Positions 33,929-44,994 of a DNA stretch of 46,310 nucleotides are shown in pieces. Origin of the DNA: Paenibacillus sp. A3 (GTDB lineage Bacteria > Bacillota > Bacilli > Paenibacillales > NBRC-103111); the NCBI RefSeq assembly GCF_001399685.1, contig NZ_JTHN01000127.1:1-46310 (forward strand), written 5' to 3'. Both the position numbers and the translations under genes were made by a program. The notes below the pieces were generated by a model, which saw only the letters and a list, made by a program, of their open reading frames with translations, had not been told where the DNA came from and did no database searches. How positions within the stretch are numbered: position 1 is the stretch's first letter; each line of letters starts with the position of its first letter.

Positions 33929-34294
33929 TCAGCCTGGTCCCGGACTATTTTCTTTGCGCTGCAGCAGCGACGCGCGTTTAAACACGTGCAGCACGCTCTT
34001 TTCCATCTCGTGATAGGACATTTCGGCCGCCGGCTTCCTGGCAATGAGGATCAGATCGTACCCTCCCGGAATCCGGGCGGCGTTCAATCGCACAATCTCC
34101 TTTAGAAGGCGCCGGATCCGGTTGCGCACAACGGCGTTGCCGAGCTTTTTGCTGACCGAAACCCCTAGCCGAAACGAAGCCTGCTGCGGCTGCGCTTTAT
34201 AATACAGAACGAACTGGTGATTCGCAGCGGATTTGCCGTGACGATATACCTTATCGAAATATTCTCTTTTGGTCAGTCGGTTTTTCTTTTCCAT
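33929..34294 (-). CDS. rnpA: Ribonuclease P protein component
   Basis: A 121-residue basic protein that binds the RNase P RNA and pre-tRNA 5' leaders. Conserved KREYFDKVYRHGKS and the RNR motif in RNRIRRLLKEIVR are present. The frame extends to 34330, but the ATG at 34294 gives MEKKNRLTKREYFD, and GGAG lies ten bases upstream. It follows rpmH and its attenuator-like terminator. Confidence 0.95.
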   Translation of the reverse strand: MEKKNRLTKREYFDKVYRHGKSAANHQFVLYYKAQPQQASFRLGVSVSKKLGNAVVRNRIRRLLKEIVRLNAARIPGGYDLILIARKPAAEMSYHEMEKSVLHVFKRASLLQRKENSPGPG

Positions 34295-34378
34295 GCGGCA
34301 TCGCTCCATATGGTCAATCCTTAGCGGCATAGGCTTTCCTATCGTTCGCGAATTCGACCCGATTTAAACGAATGCAAC

Positions 34379-34402
34379 AAAAAAGACCACCTGACAGTGG
34401 TC
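34379..34402 (-). terminator. Terminator between rpmH and rnpA
   Basis: GACCAC/GTGGTC stem with a six-base loop, then six T on the minus strand, about seven bases after the rpmH stop. It probably lowers rnpA expression relative to rpmH by partial readthrough. Confidence 0.75.
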
Positions 34403-34409
34403 TCTCGTC

Positions 34410-34544
34410 TTATGCGCTCAGTACTTTTCTTCCTTTTTGACGGCGAGCAGCCAATACTTTACGGCCGTTCTTCGTGCTCATTCTTTTACGGAAGCCATGA
34501 ACTTTTTTGCGCTTTCTAACGTTCGGTTTGAAAGTCGGTCTCAT
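34410..34544 (-). CDS. rpmH: Ribosomal protein bL34
   Basis: A 44-residue basic ribosomal protein. Translation reads [20 protein letters not shown], then a C-terminal Arg/Lys-rich half ending GRKVLSA, the classical L34. It was found directly from the sequence because it is short. AGGAGGTG is eight bases before the ATG. It is the first gene of rpmH-rnpA-yidC-jag and lies next to oriC, as in most bacteria. Confidence 0.98.
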   Translation of the reverse strand: MRPTFKPNVRKRKKVHGFRKRMSTKNGRKVLAARRQKGRKVLSA

Positions 34545-34593
34545 CTATCGTGCACCTCCTCGAAGGATTTGGTTCCCAATCCCCAAAAATACC

Positions 34594-34629
34594 TTTTAAC
34601 ATTAAACCACTTTACGTGTCAAAAGTCAA
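34594..34629 (-). promoter_or_regulatory. Promoters of rpmH
   Basis: Two overlapping sigma-A pairs with 17-base spacers on the minus strand: TTGACT with TTTAAT (34601-34606) and TTGACA with TTAAAA (34594-34599). The start codon is about 50 bases downstream. Confidence 0.6.
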
Positions 34630-34648
34630 CTTCCTGCATACAAAAAAG

Positions 34649-34971
34649 TTATGCACAGCTTTCGGCCAAATTCGACCATTTCTCCCCTGTGAATAAAAAA
34701 ATCGGGTTTTCCACTGCCCTTATCGATTTGTAAACAGATTATAAACAATATCTAGTGCTGTTGATAACTTATATACACAAGGTCTTGGGTATGTGGATAA
34801 TCCCAAACATTCCATTGCGAACGCGGGTCTTTTTTGATATCATGAATATGTTTTCCTTTGTGGATACGGATTTTTTTCAACAATGTTATCAACAGCCTGT
34901 GGATATCTCTGTGAACAATTTTCAGTGCCTCTGTATAATGAAAATTTCGTAAACCTGCACATTGTGGATAG
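34649..34971. other. oriC: oriC part 1: DnaA-box cluster upstream of dnaA
   Basis: About ten DnaA boxes in 320 AT-rich bases between rpmH and dnaA. Perfect TGTGGATAA is at 34792-34800. Boxes fitting TTATNCACA are TTATGCACA (34649-34657) and TGTGAATAA (34688-34696). One-mismatch boxes are at 34759-34767, 34771-34779, 34859-34867, 34886-34894, 34898-34906 and 34963-34971, and a weaker one is at 34910-34918. Together with the second cluster after dnaA this is a bipartite oriC like that of B. subtilis. Confidence 0.93.
34911..34939 (+). promoter_or_regulatory. Probable dnaA promoter
   Basis: Perfect -10 TATAAT (34934-34939) with a poor -35 GTGAAC 17 bases upstream. The -35 overlaps weak DnaA boxes (34898-34918), which fits DnaA autoregulation. 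A leader of about 105 bases follows. Confidence 0.55.
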
Positions 34972-34972
34972 T

Positions 34973-34979
34973 TTCGACA
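34973..34979. promoter_or_regulatory. Spo0A-box-like site in oriC
   Basis: TTCGACA, an exact 0A box, right beside the last upstream DnaA box; a one-mismatch copy TTCGACC is at 34671-34677. In B. subtilis Spo0A binds oriC. A seven-base match can arise by chance. Confidence 0.35.
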
Positions 34980-35050
34980 GCATCTGATTTTTTTCTACAG
35001 GGTCGCGGCTTAAGCCATACCGGTTATTTTTTTGAAGGAGTGAATAGATT

Positions 35051-36421
35051 GTGGAAAGCCATCCCAACGACCAGTGGCAGCAAGTTCTTTCCATATTGCA
35101 AAAAAGGGTGAGCAAGCCAAGCTACGAGACGTGGCTGACTTCCACAAGAGCCGTGGCATTCAACGATTCCACGGTCGTCATCTGTACCCCCAACAATTTT
35201 TCCCGGGAATGGCTTGAAAACCGGTACACCAAACATATAAAGGAAGCCGTATTCGATTACTGCGGCAAGCAGGTCGAATTAAAGTTCATCATCGAGTCCG
35301 AAGACGAAGCCGATTCGTTCAGCCGCTCTTCCTCCCCGTCAACCATTCCTGCAAGCGCGCCGCAAACTGCCGTTTCCGAGGAAACGGTCAGCCACATGCT
35401 TAATCCCAAATATTTGTTCGATTCGTTCGTCATCGGATCGGGCAATCGCTTCGCTCATGCCGCATCGCTCGCGGTCGCCGAAGCGCCGGCCAAAGCATAC
35501 AATCCGCTGTTTTTGTACGGCGGCGTGGGACTGGGGAAAACGCACTTGATGCACGCGATCGGCCATTACGTGCTTGAGCATAATCCGAGCGCCAAGGTCG
35601 TCTACATCTCGTCCGAAAAATTCACGAACGAGTTCATCAATGCGATCCGGGACAACCGGGGGGAAAGCTTCCGCAACAAGTACCGCAATATCGACGTGCT
35701 TCTTATAGATGATATTCAGTTTATTGCGGGAAAAGAATCGACGCAGGAAGAATTTTTCCACACATTTAACGCGCTGCACGAAGAGCGGAAGCAGATCATC
35801 ATCTCCAGCGACCGGCCGCCAAAGGAAATTCCGACGCTCGAAGAACGGCTGCGCTCCCGGTTCGAATGGGGACTCATTACGGACATTCAGCCTCCGGACC
35901 TGGAGACGCGGATTGCCATTCTTCGCAAAAAAGCGAGAGCAGAGAACCTGGATATTCCCAACGAAGCGATGGTCTACATAGCGAACCAGATCGATTCGAA
36001 CATTCGGGAGCTGGAAGGCGCCTTGATTCGGGTGGTCGCTTACTCGTCTCTTATTAACGAAGACATCACGTCGCATTTGGCGGCCGAGGCGCTCAAGGAT
36101 ATTATCCCGAGCAGCCGTCCGCGGGTGATCACGATTCACGACATCCAGCAGAAGGTCGGCGAATTTTACGGCTTGAAGCTGGAGGATTTCAAAGCGAGGA
36201 AACGTACCAAAACCGTGGCTTTCCCGCGGCAAATCGCCATGTATCTGGCCCGTGAGATGACTGACTTTTCGCTGCCGAAGATCGGCGAGGCGTTCGGCGG
36301 ACGCGACCATACGACCGTCATTCATGCGCACGAAAAAATATCCGAAGCGCTCAAGTCCGACCAGGAATTATATAAAATCATCCAGAACCTTACCGAAAAA
36401 GTGAAAAACGTGACGATGTAA
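35051..36421 (+). CDS. dnaA: Replication initiator DnaA
   Basis: A 456-residue initiator. Domain I is about 1-85 ([26 protein letters not shown]). A linker follows, and domain III (about 110-330) has Walker [17 protein letters not shown], Walker [12 protein letters not shown] and sensor motifs. Domain IV ends with [15 protein letters not shown], which reads DnaA boxes. It melts oriC and loads helicase. It is the first gene on the plus strand right of oriC. Start is GTG at 35051 with AAGGAGTG about nine bases upstream. Confidence 0.98.
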   Translation: MESHPNDQWQQVLSILQKRVSKPSYETWLTSTRAVAFNDSTVVICTPNNFSREWLENRYTKHIKEAVFDYCGKQVELKFIIESEDEADSFSRSSSPSTIPASAPQTAVSEETVSHMLNPKYLFDSFVIGSGNRFAHAASLAVAEAPAKAYNPLFLYGGVGLGKTHLMHAIGHYVLEHNPSAKVVYISSEKFTNEFINAIRDNRGESFRNKYRNIDVLLIDDIQFIAGKESTQEEFFHTFNALHEERKQIIISSDRPPKEIPTLEERLRSRFEWGLITDIQPPDLETRIAILRKKARAENLDIPNEAMVYIANQIDSNIRELEGALIRVVAYSSLINEDITSHLAAEALKDIIPSSRPRVITIHDIQQKVGEFYGLKLEDFKARKRTKTVAFPRQIAMYLAREMTDFSLPKIGEAFGGRDHTTVIHAHEKISEALKSDQELYKIIQNLTEKVKNVTM

Positions 36422-36468
36422 CGATTGGCGTCTACTTCACTGCCCTCAATCCACAACTGAATAAAGGG

Positions 36469-36515
36469 GAGCCTATGCACACGCTTATTCACATGTGGAT
36501 AGGCTCTCTTTTTGC
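36469..36515 (+). terminator. dnaA terminator built over DnaA boxes
   Basis: GAGCCTAT (36469-36476) pairs with ATAGGCTC (36499-36506), then CTCTTTTTG follows. The arms and loop contain the DnaA boxes at 36485-36493 and 36494-36502. Confidence 0.65.
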
Positions 36516-36537
36516 CTTATTCACGCAGTTATCCACA
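36485..36537. other. oriC: oriC part 2: DnaA-box cluster downstream of dnaA
   Basis: TTATTCACA (36485-36493), TGTGGATAG (36494-36502), TTATTCACG (36517-36525) and perfect TTATCCACA (36529-36537), just left of a GC patch and the unwinding element. The arrangement matches the B. subtilis basal unwinding system. Confidence 0.92.
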
Positions 36538-36550
36538 TATCCCGAGGCCC

Positions 36551-36590
36551 TACTACTATTACTATAAAAAAACATGTAATATAGAGGTAT
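36551..36590. other. DnaA-trio and DNA unwinding element
   Basis: TACTACTATTACTATAAAAA begins here, a run of TAC/TAT triplets (DnaA-trio pattern) after the last perfect DnaA box and a short GC patch, then A/T-rich DNA. This is the expected melting site. Confidence 0.85.
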
Positions 36591-36631
36591 ATGCGCGACT
36601 CTCCCATTTTAGAACCCGTAGGAGTGAAATT

Positions 36632-37774
36632 ATGAAGTTAACCGTACTGAAAGAATTTTTAAATGAGTCGATTCAGCACGTTTCCAAAGCCATTTCCAGC
36701 AAAACGACGATTCCCATTTTAAGCGGAATTAAAATAGACGCCGATTCTACCGGTATCACGCTGACGGCCAGCGATACCGATATTTCAATCCAGAGCTTCA
36801 TCCCTAACGAAAAAAATGAGCTGCAAGTCATCGACCTGAAGCAATCCGGCAGCGTCGTGCTCCCTTCCAAGTTTTTCGTGGAAATTATCCGCAAGCTTCC
36901 GGCGCAGCAGGTCGAGATTGAGGTTAAAGACCATTTCCAAACGACGATCCGTTCCGGTTCTTCGGAAATTCAGCTGGTCGGACTTGATCCGGAAGAATAT
37001 CCGATCATGCCGGGCATTGAAGAGAACAAACGGATTCAGATCCCGAGCGATCTGCTTAAAACGATGATCAAGCAGACGTCGTTTGCCGTGTCCACGAACG
37101 AAGCCACACCGATTTTGACCGGAATTCTGTGGACCATTTCGAACGGGAAGCTGAAATTTACCGCCTGTGACCGACACCGTCTGGCTTCCAGGGAAACGAA
37201 CATCGATACCGATGTCGATTTCTCCCTTAATAATGTTTCCATATCTGGGAAAACTTTGAACGAGCTGTCCAAAATTTTGCCCGATCAAAACACGCTGATC
37301 GACGTCGTATTCGCCGAAAATCAGGTGCTGTTCAAAATGAGCTCGATTCTTTTCTACACCCGTATCCTGGACGGAACGTATCCGGATACGTCGAAGCTCA
37401 TTCCGCAGGCGTATCAGACCGAGCTGGTTGTCAACACGGACAATCTGGCGGACGCGATCGACCGCGCCTACCTGCTTTCGCGGGAAGAAAAAACGAATAT
37501 CGTGAAGCTCGTCATGCACGAGGACGAGACCATTGAAATTTCCTCGAGCTCGTCCGAGCTGGGGAAAGTCACCGAGGAGCTGACGACGGCCAGCCTTAAA
37601 GGGGATCTGCTGCGCATTTCGTTCAACTCCAAATATATGCTCGATGCGCTCAAAGTTATGGACAGCGAGCAGATTCATATCGGTTTTACCGGTGCGATGC
37701 AGCCGATCATCATTCGGCCCGACGAAAATTCGAGCCTGCTGCAGCTTATTTTGCCGTACCGGACTACAGGCTAA
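36632..37774 (+). CDS. dnaN: DNA polymerase III beta clamp DnaN
   Basis: A 380-residue sliding clamp. It starts MKLTVLKEFLNESIQHVSKA and shows the three repeated clamp domains of about 125 residues. The C-terminus MQPIIIRPDENSSLLQLILPYR is typical. The open frame begins far upstream at 36512, across the unwinding element; the ATG at 36632 has AGGAGTG about six bases before it and matches the family. It is followed closely by yaaA and recF. Confidence 0.98.
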   Translation: MKLTVLKEFLNESIQHVSKAISSKTTIPILSGIKIDADSTGITLTASDTDISIQSFIPNEKNELQVIDLKQSGSVVLPSKFFVEIIRKLPAQQVEIEVKDHFQTTIRSGSSEIQLVGLDPEEYPIMPGIEENKRIQIPSDLLKTMIKQTSFAVSTNEATPILTGILWTISNGKLKFTACDRHRLASRETNIDTDVDFSLNNVSISGKTLNELSKILPDQNTLIDVVFAENQVLFKMSSILFYTRILDGTYPDTSKLIPQAYQTELVVNTDNLADAIDRAYLLSREEKTNIVKLVMHEDETIEISSSSSELGKVTEELTTASLKGDLLRISFNSKYMLDALKVMDSEQIHIGFTGAMQPIIIRPDENSSLLQLILPYRTTG

Positions 37775-37791
37775 AGGAGCGCCTTTCACGG

Positions 37792-38007
37792 ATGAAAAAT
37801 ATCGGCATTCGCACCGAATATATTACGCTCGGGCAATTTTTGAAGCTCGCCGACTGCATCTCCACCGGCGGGCAAGCCAAGAGCTTCCTGCAGGAAGCTA
37901 CCGTTATCATCAACGGCGAGCCGGATAACCGCCGCGGCCGCAAGCTCGTGGCCGGCGACATCGTTAACGTTGCAGGCTGCGGCGAGTTCCAAGTCGTACA
38001 GGAATAA
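37792..38007 (+). CDS. yaaA: S4-domain RNA-binding protein YaaA
   Basis: A 71-residue S4-like RNA-binding protein between dnaN and recF. The pattern EYITLGQFLKLADCISTGGQAKSFLQEATVIINGEPDNRRGRKLVAGDIV is the family core. YaaA-type proteins have been linked to large-subunit assembly. AAGGAG is upstream of the ATG. Confidence 0.93.
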   Translation: MKNIGIRTEYITLGQFLKLADCISTGGQAKSFLQEATVIINGEPDNRRGRKLVAGDIVNVAGCGEFQVVQE

Positions 38008-38031
38008 AGCCCGGCATATGCTTTCGAAGAA

Positions 38032-38050
38032 GGCTTTGCTGCGCAAAGCC
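38032..38050 (+). other. Hairpin before recF
   Basis: GGCTTTGC-TGC-GCAAAGCC, a perfect 8-bp stem with a three-base loop, ending three bases before the recF Shine-Dalgarno AGGAGG. No T-run follows. It could influence recF translation. Confidence 0.55.
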
Positions 38051-38066
38051 CTTAGGAGGAACTCTA

Positions 38067-39173
38067 TTGCAGTTAAAACGGCTTTCATTGCAGCATTACC
38101 GTAACTACGACCAGATGGAATTCCAAACCGACAACATGGTCAACATCATTGTCGGACCGAACGCACAAGGCAAAACGAACCTGCTCGAATCGATCTTCGT
38201 GCTGGCGTTGACCAAATCCCACCGGACGCATCAGGACAAAGAGCTGATCCGGTGGAACGCTTCCTCCACGCTGCTGCACGCCGAAGTCGAAAAGCGCTAC
38301 GGTACGGTGCAGCTCGATTTATCCATATCGCAGCAAGGCAAAAAGGCCAAGGTGAACGGGCTGGAGCAAAAAAAGCTCAGCAATTTCATCGGGGCCTTAA
38401 ACGTCGTTATGTTCGCGCCTGAAGATTTGGAGATCGTCAAAGGCTCGCCCGGCGTCCGCAGGCGCTTTCTCGATATGGAAATCGGGCAGGTTTACCCGTC
38501 CTATTTGTACGACCTGTCGCAGTACAATAAAATTTTGCAGCAGCGCAACAATTACTTGAAGCAGCTGTTTTCCTCGCCGGGCAAAGCTTCCATGCTGGAC
38601 GTATGGAATGAGCAATTAATGCAGTTTGGTGTTAAAATTATGAAAAAACGTCAAAGCTTTATAAAGAAGCTGCAAGCATGGGCCGAAAAGATTCATGTGG
38701 GCATCACCAACGGCTCCGAGCAGCTTCGCATCGAGTACGACTGCGCCTTGTCCCATGCGCTGGAACAAGAAGACGCTGTTTTATTTGACCATTTTATGAT
38801 AAAGTTATCACAGGTGAAGGATCAGGAGCTTCGCCGGGGCGTGTCGTTGGTCGGGCCGCACCGCGACGATCTGCGATTTTATATCAACGACAAGGAAGTG
38901 CAGACGTTCGGCTCCCAAGGGCAGCAGCGGACGACGGCTTTGTCGCTTAAGCTGGCCGAGATCGAGCTGATCCGCGAGGAGGTCGGCGAATATCCCCTGC
39001 TCTTGCTCGACGATGTGCTCTCCGAGCTTGACCGCTACCGCCAAACCCAGCTTATCGAGACGTTTCAACGCAAGGTCCAAACCTTCATAACAACCACTGG
39101 CATTGAAAGCATAGATTTGTCAAAACTGGAAAGCGCTTCTGTGATTCAGGTTCGGGACGGAAGCTTGACATAG
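38067..39173 (+). CDS. recF: DNA repair protein RecF
   Basis: A 368-residue SMC-like ATPase that loads RecA at gaps with RecO and RecR. Walker A is GPNAQGKTNLLES, the ABC-type signature lies in FGSQGQQRTTALSLKLAE, and Walker B is YPLLLLDDVLSELD. The start is TTG at 38067 (product MQLKRLSLQHYRNYD), with TTAGGAGGA eight bases upstream. The dnaA-dnaN-yaaA-recF order is conserved. Confidence 0.97.
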   Translation: MQLKRLSLQHYRNYDQMEFQTDNMVNIIVGPNAQGKTNLLESIFVLALTKSHRTHQDKELIRWNASSTLLHAEVEKRYGTVQLDLSISQQGKKAKVNGLEQKKLSNFIGALNVVMFAPEDLEIVKGSPGVRRRFLDMEIGQVYPSYLYDLSQYNKILQQRNNYLKQLFSSPGKASMLDVWNEQLMQFGVKIMKKRQSFIKKLQAWAEKIHVGITNGSEQLRIEYDCALSHALEQEDAVLFDHFMIKLSQVKDQELRRGVSLVGPHRDDLRFYINDKEVQTFGSQGQQRTTALSLKLAEIELIREEVGEYPLLLLDDVLSELDRYRQTQLIETFQRKVQTFITTTGIESIDLSKLESASVIQVRDGSLT

Positions 39174-39202
39174 ATAGTTTTGCCGATAAGGAGTGGGCCA
39201 GC

Positions 39203-39451
39203 GTGTTTATCCATTTGGGCGGAGAAAAAATTATTCGCGCCGCAGAGCTTGTCGCCATTTTTGACCTTTCCATTGAGAAATCATCGAAAATATCGAAACA
39301 ATTTATAACGTATGCCAATAAAGACAAGAAGGTGGAAGTCATCGGCGAGGAGGAAAGCAAGTCGCTCGTGGTGACCCAGACGAAAGTATACTATTCTCCG
39401 ATTTCGTCCATGACCTTGAAGAAACGGGCTCATCATCTGTTAACGAACTAG
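39203..39451 (+). CDS. remB: RemB/YaaB (DUF370) regulator
   Basis: An 82-residue DUF370 protein between recF and gyrB. It starts VFIHLGGEKIIRAAELVAIFDLSIEKSSK. YaaB/RemB is a DNA-binding or matrix-regulator paralogue of RemA in Bacillales; its role is less clear. The start is GTG at 39203 with AAGGAGTG upstream. The C-terminus ends in SSMTLKKRAHHL. Confidence 0.92.
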   Translation: MFIHLGGEKIIRAAELVAIFDLSIEKSSKISKQFITYANKDKKVEVIGEEESKSLVVTQTKVYYSPISSMTLKKRAHHLLTN

Positions 39452-41419
<1,968 letters not shown>

Positions 41420-41428
41420 CGGCTTAGC

Positions 41429-42292
41429 ATGCGAAATATGAAAAAATACGGCTTGCTGTGGCTGCTCGCGGCAGTCGCTTGGCTGCTGCTCGTCCCGGGC
41501 ATGTTCCATGGACGGGGAACGGACGTCTGGTACTCAGACCGGGTAGCGGTCATCGCCTATCACCATATCGACGATCATACGCAGGGCGACGTTACGATAA
41601 CGACGGCGCGCTTTCGCGGCCAACTAACCGATCTGCTGCAGCGGGGATACCATTTCATATCGCTGCAGCAGTTTCGCGATTTTATGGCCGGCGGGCAGGT
41701 ACCGCCAAATGCCGTGCTGGTCACGTTTGACGACGGGTACCGGAGCTTTTATACGAATGCTTACCCGGTCTTGAAAGAACTGAATATTCCAGCCGTTAAC
41801 TTTGTCATCACGAAAGATCTTGAGCATCCCGATCAGAGCCTGATTCCTTCGCTTTCCAGGGATCAGATCCGTTTTATGACCCGGGAAATGAAAGACATCG
41901 ACGCCCAGTGCCACTCGGACAGCCTGCATAACCGGGCGCCTGACGGCGGGCCGCTGCTGACGACCCGGCTTCCTAAGGACAGCGGCACCGAAGATCTGCC
42001 GCAATTCGAAAAGCGGATTACCGATGATACGAATGCATGCGTCAACAAGCTGAAGGAGCTTTACGATCGTCCGGTGGATGCTTATGCGTATCCATTCGGC
42101 TACTATGACGAGCAATCGATTGCCTTGCTTCGCAAGGCAGGCATTCGATACGGTTTTACAACGGCAAGCGGCTTGACCGGCCGGGATGCGGACCCAATGC
42201 AAATTCCGCGCATTAACGCAGGAAGTCCATTTGTTAAAGAGAACTCATTGAATAATTTAATTATTAAATCGATTTCCCGTAAGTCTTCATAG
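41429..42292 (+). CDS. Exported polysaccharide deacetylase
   Basis: A 287-residue NodB-homology deacetylase. A signal peptide or anchor is at about 5-24 (KYGLLWLLAAVAWLLLVPGM). The first catalytic motif is VTFDDGY with Asp101-Asp102; the metal-ligand His162 and His167 lie in CHSDSLH, a PgaB/IcaB-like pattern rather than the HSxxH of simple chitin deacetylases. The product should remove acetyl groups from an N-acetylhexosamine polymer in the wall or matrix; substrate not determined. The ribosome site is poor (no clear AGGAGG in the nine bases after the gyrB stop), suggesting coupling and low output. It lies between gyrB and gyrA. Confidence 0.87.
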   Translation: MRNMKKYGLLWLLAAVAWLLLVPGMFHGRGTDVWYSDRVAVIAYHHIDDHTQGDVTITTARFRGQLTDLLQRGYHFISLQQFRDFMAGGQVPPNAVLVTFDDGYRSFYTNAYPVLKELNIPAVNFVITKDLEHPDQSLIPSLSRDQIRFMTREMKDIDAQCHSDSLHNRAPDGGPLLTTRLPKDSGTEDLPQFEKRITDDTNACVNKLKELYDRPVDAYAYPFGYYDEQSIALLRKAGIRYGFTTASGLTGRDADPMQIPRINAGSPFVKENSLNNLIIKSISRKSS

Positions 42293-42356
42293 CACAGTCT
42301 TATACCTTTTTATAGCAGTAGTTCTTATGAGCAGATAGCATGTAGGAGGGGTACAC

Positions 42357-44840
42357 ATGTCGGAAGAATCTCGTTCGCAGATTAGAGAAATCGATATCGG
42401 CTCGGAAATGCGCACCTCCTTTATGGATTACGCAATGAGCATCATTGTCAGCCGTGCTCTGCCGGATGTACGGGACGGGCTTAAGCCGGTGCATCGCCGT
42501 ATTTTGTATGCGATGTCCGAGCTGGGTATGGCGCCGGACAAGCCGTATAAAAAATCCGCCAGAATCGTCGGCGAAGTCATCGGTAAATACCATCCGCACG
42601 GCGACTCGGCCGTTTATGAAACCATGGTCCGGATGGCGCAGGATTTCTCCTTGCGCTATATGCTCGTTGACGGCCACGGAAACTTCGGTTCCATCGACGG
42701 CGATATGGCCGCGGCCATGCGTTACACCGAAGCGCGCTTGTCCAAGATTGCGATGGAGCTGCTACGCGACATCAACAAAGAAACGATCGACTTTGTGCCT
42801 AACTACGACGGCGAAGAACAAGAACCTGCTGTCCTGCCGGCGCGTTTTCCGAACCTGCTGGTAAACGGTTCGTCCGGGATTGCGGTCGGTATGGCCACCA
42901 ATATTCCGCCGCACAATATGATCGAGGTCATCAACGGCGTTCAGCAGTTGATCGAGAATCCCGATGCGACGCCGCTCGATTTGATGCAATCGATCAAAGG
43001 CCCCGACTTCCCGACGGGCGGTTATATTATGGGCCGCGAGGGAATCAAGCAAGCGTATGCGACCGGACGCGGTTCCGTCACCATGCGCTCGAAAGCGACG
43101 ATCGAAGAAAACGGCAATAAAGCGCGGATCATCGTGCACGAGCTGCCGTATCAAGTAAATAAAGCCCGGTTGATCGAAAAAATCGCCGAGCTGGTCCGCG
43201 ATAAAAAGATCGACGGCATTACCGATTTGCGCGATGAATCCGACCGTAATGGGATGCGTATCGTCATCGAGCTGCGCCGCGACGTCAATCCGAATGTCGT
43301 GCTGAACAACTTGTACAAGCAGACCGCAATGCAGTCGAACTTCGGTATCATCATGCTTGCGCTTGTCAACGGCGAGCCGAAAGTCCTCAACCTTCGCGAT
43401 ATGCTGTTCCATTATTTGGAACACCAAAAAGATGTTATTCGCCGCAGAACCGAATACGAGCTCCGCAAAGCGGAAGCGCGCGCGCACATCTTGGAAGGAC
43501 TTCGCATCGCCTTGGATCATTTGGACGAAGTCATTGCCTTGATCCGCGCTTCCCGTACGACCGAAGAGGCCCGTGACGGCTTGATGCAGCGCTTCAGTCT
43601 CAGCTTCGACCAAGCCCAGGCGATTCTGGACATGCGTCTGCAGCGCCTCACCGGTTTGGAGCGCGAGAAGATCGAAGAGGAATACGCCGAGCTGCAGAAG
43701 AAAATTGCCGAATTCAAGGCGATTTTGGCTGACGAAAGGCTCGTTCTGAATATCATCAGCGAAGAGCTGAACGAAATCAAAGAGAAGTTCGGCGACGACC
43801 GCCGTTCCGAAATTACGATCGGCGGAGACAGCATCGAGGATGAGGATTTGATTCCTCAAACCGACGTCGTCATCACCATCTCGCATACCGGTTATATTAA
43901 GCGACTGCCGGTATCGACATACCGCAGCCAGCGCCGCGGAGGCAAAGGCGTCATCGGGATGGATACGAAAGACGACGACTTCGTAGAACACCTGTTCGTA
44001 ACGAACTCGCACCATTATTTGATGTTCTTTACGGATAAAGGGAAAGTGTATCGTCTCAAGGCGTACGAAATTCCGGATCTAAGCCGTACTGCGCGGGGAA
44101 CGCCGATCATTAACCTGATTCAGATTGAACAAGGCGAGACGATCAATGCGGTTATCCCGGTCGAAAGCTTCGATTCCGACAAATATTTGTTCTTTGCCAC
44201 GAAGAACGGTTTGGTGAAGAAGACGCCGCTTGACGATTATTCCAATATCCGCAAGGGCGGACTTATTGCTGTTACCCTTCGGGAGGATGACGATTTGATC
44301 GGCGTCAGGCTGACGGACGGCAACCAATCGATCATTATGGGAACGAAGGAGGGCATGTCCATCCATTTCCCTGAACAGGAAGTAAGAGCGATGGGCCGGG
44401 CCGCCACCGGCGTCAAAGGGATTCAGCTCGACGAGGGCGATGCGGTCATCGATATGGATGTCGTGCATGAGGATAACAGCGTGCTGATCGTAACCTCCAA
44501 AGGGTTCGGCAAGCGTACGCCGGTTTCCGAGTACCGTCTCCAATCCCGCGGCGGCAAAGGCATCAAGACGCTTAATGTAACGCCGAAGAACGGCCCGGTT
44601 GTCGGTCTCAAGATTGTTCAGGAAGAAGAAGACCTCATGATCATTACCGCATCGGGAACCGTTATTCGGACCAGCATGTCCGGCATTTCGCTCATGGGCC
44701 GTAACACGCAAGGGGTCAAGCTCATTAACATTCGGGAAGAGGACGAGGTATCGACCTTGGCTCGTGTGGATAAGAGTGAGGAGCAGCCGGAGCTAGAAGA
44801 GGGCGAGGAGTCTTCGGAAGGCCAAGAAACGCAAGAATAA
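42357..44840 (+). CDS. gyrA: DNA gyrase subunit A
   Basis: An 827-residue gyrase subunit. The winged-helix domain holds [17 protein letters not shown], with Ser84 and Glu88 at the quinolone-resistance positions, both of the susceptible type. Catalytic Tyr123 is in [12 protein letters not shown]. Six beta-pinwheel repeats occupy the C-terminal third, with the GyrA-box SQRRGGKG. The acidic tail ends [22 protein letters not shown] precedes the ATG. Confidence 0.98.
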   Translation: MSEESRSQIREIDIGSEMRTSFMDYAMSIIVSRALPDVRDGLKPVHRRILYAMSELGMAPDKPYKKSARIVGEVIGKYHPHGDSAVYETMVRMAQDFSLRYMLVDGHGNFGSIDGDMAAAMRYTEARLSKIAMELLRDINKETIDFVPNYDGEEQEPAVLPARFPNLLVNGSSGIAVGMATNIPPHNMIEVINGVQQLIENPDATPLDLMQSIKGPDFPTGGYIMGREGIKQAYATGRGSVTMRSKATIEENGNKARIIVHELPYQVNKARLIEKIAELVRDKKIDGITDLRDESDRNGMRIVIELRRDVNPNVVLNNLYKQTAMQSNFGIIMLALVNGEPKVLNLRDMLFHYLEHQKDVIRRRTEYELRKAEARAHILEGLRIALDHLDEVIALIRASRTTEEARDGLMQRFSLSFDQAQAILDMRLQRLTGLEREKIEEEYAELQKKIAEFKAILADERLVLNIISEELNEIKEKFGDDRRSEITIGGDSIEDEDLIPQTDVVITISHTGYIKRLPVSTYRSQRRGGKGVIGMDTKDDDFVEHLFVTNSHHYLMFFTDKGKVYRLKAYEIPDLSRTARGTPIINLIQIEQGETINAVIPVESFDSDKYLFFATKNGLVKKTPLDDYSNIRKGGLIAVTLREDDDLIGVRLTDGNQSIIMGTKEGMSIHFPEQEVRAMGRAATGVKGIQLDEGDAVIDMDVVHEDNSVLIVTSKGFGKRTPVSEYRLQSRGGKGIKTLNVTPKNGPVVGLKIVQEEEDLMIITASGTVIRTSMSGISLMGRNTQGVKLINIREEDEVSTLARVDKSEEQPELEEGEESSEGQETQE

Positions 44841-44871
44841 CTAAACCTTTAAATATTTTAGACGAAAGATG

Positions 44872-44904
44872 AGAAGAATGGGGCTTACATCCCCATTCTT
44901 TTTC
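44872..44904 (+). terminator. Terminator of gyrA
   Basis: AAGAATGGGG paired with CCCCATTCTT around a seven-base loop, then TTTT. Confidence 0.85.
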
Positions 44905-44994
44905 GTTTATAATAACAACATATGGGTCTAAAGTATTATTTTTTGACAATTTTTGATCCGCGGAAGCTGATAAGAGGTAAGGTGAGGGAATCCC

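Noticed and set aside
35195..35210. Noc binding-site-like sequence in dnaA
   Set aside because: Only 12 of 16 match, and it lies in the coding part for NFSREW.
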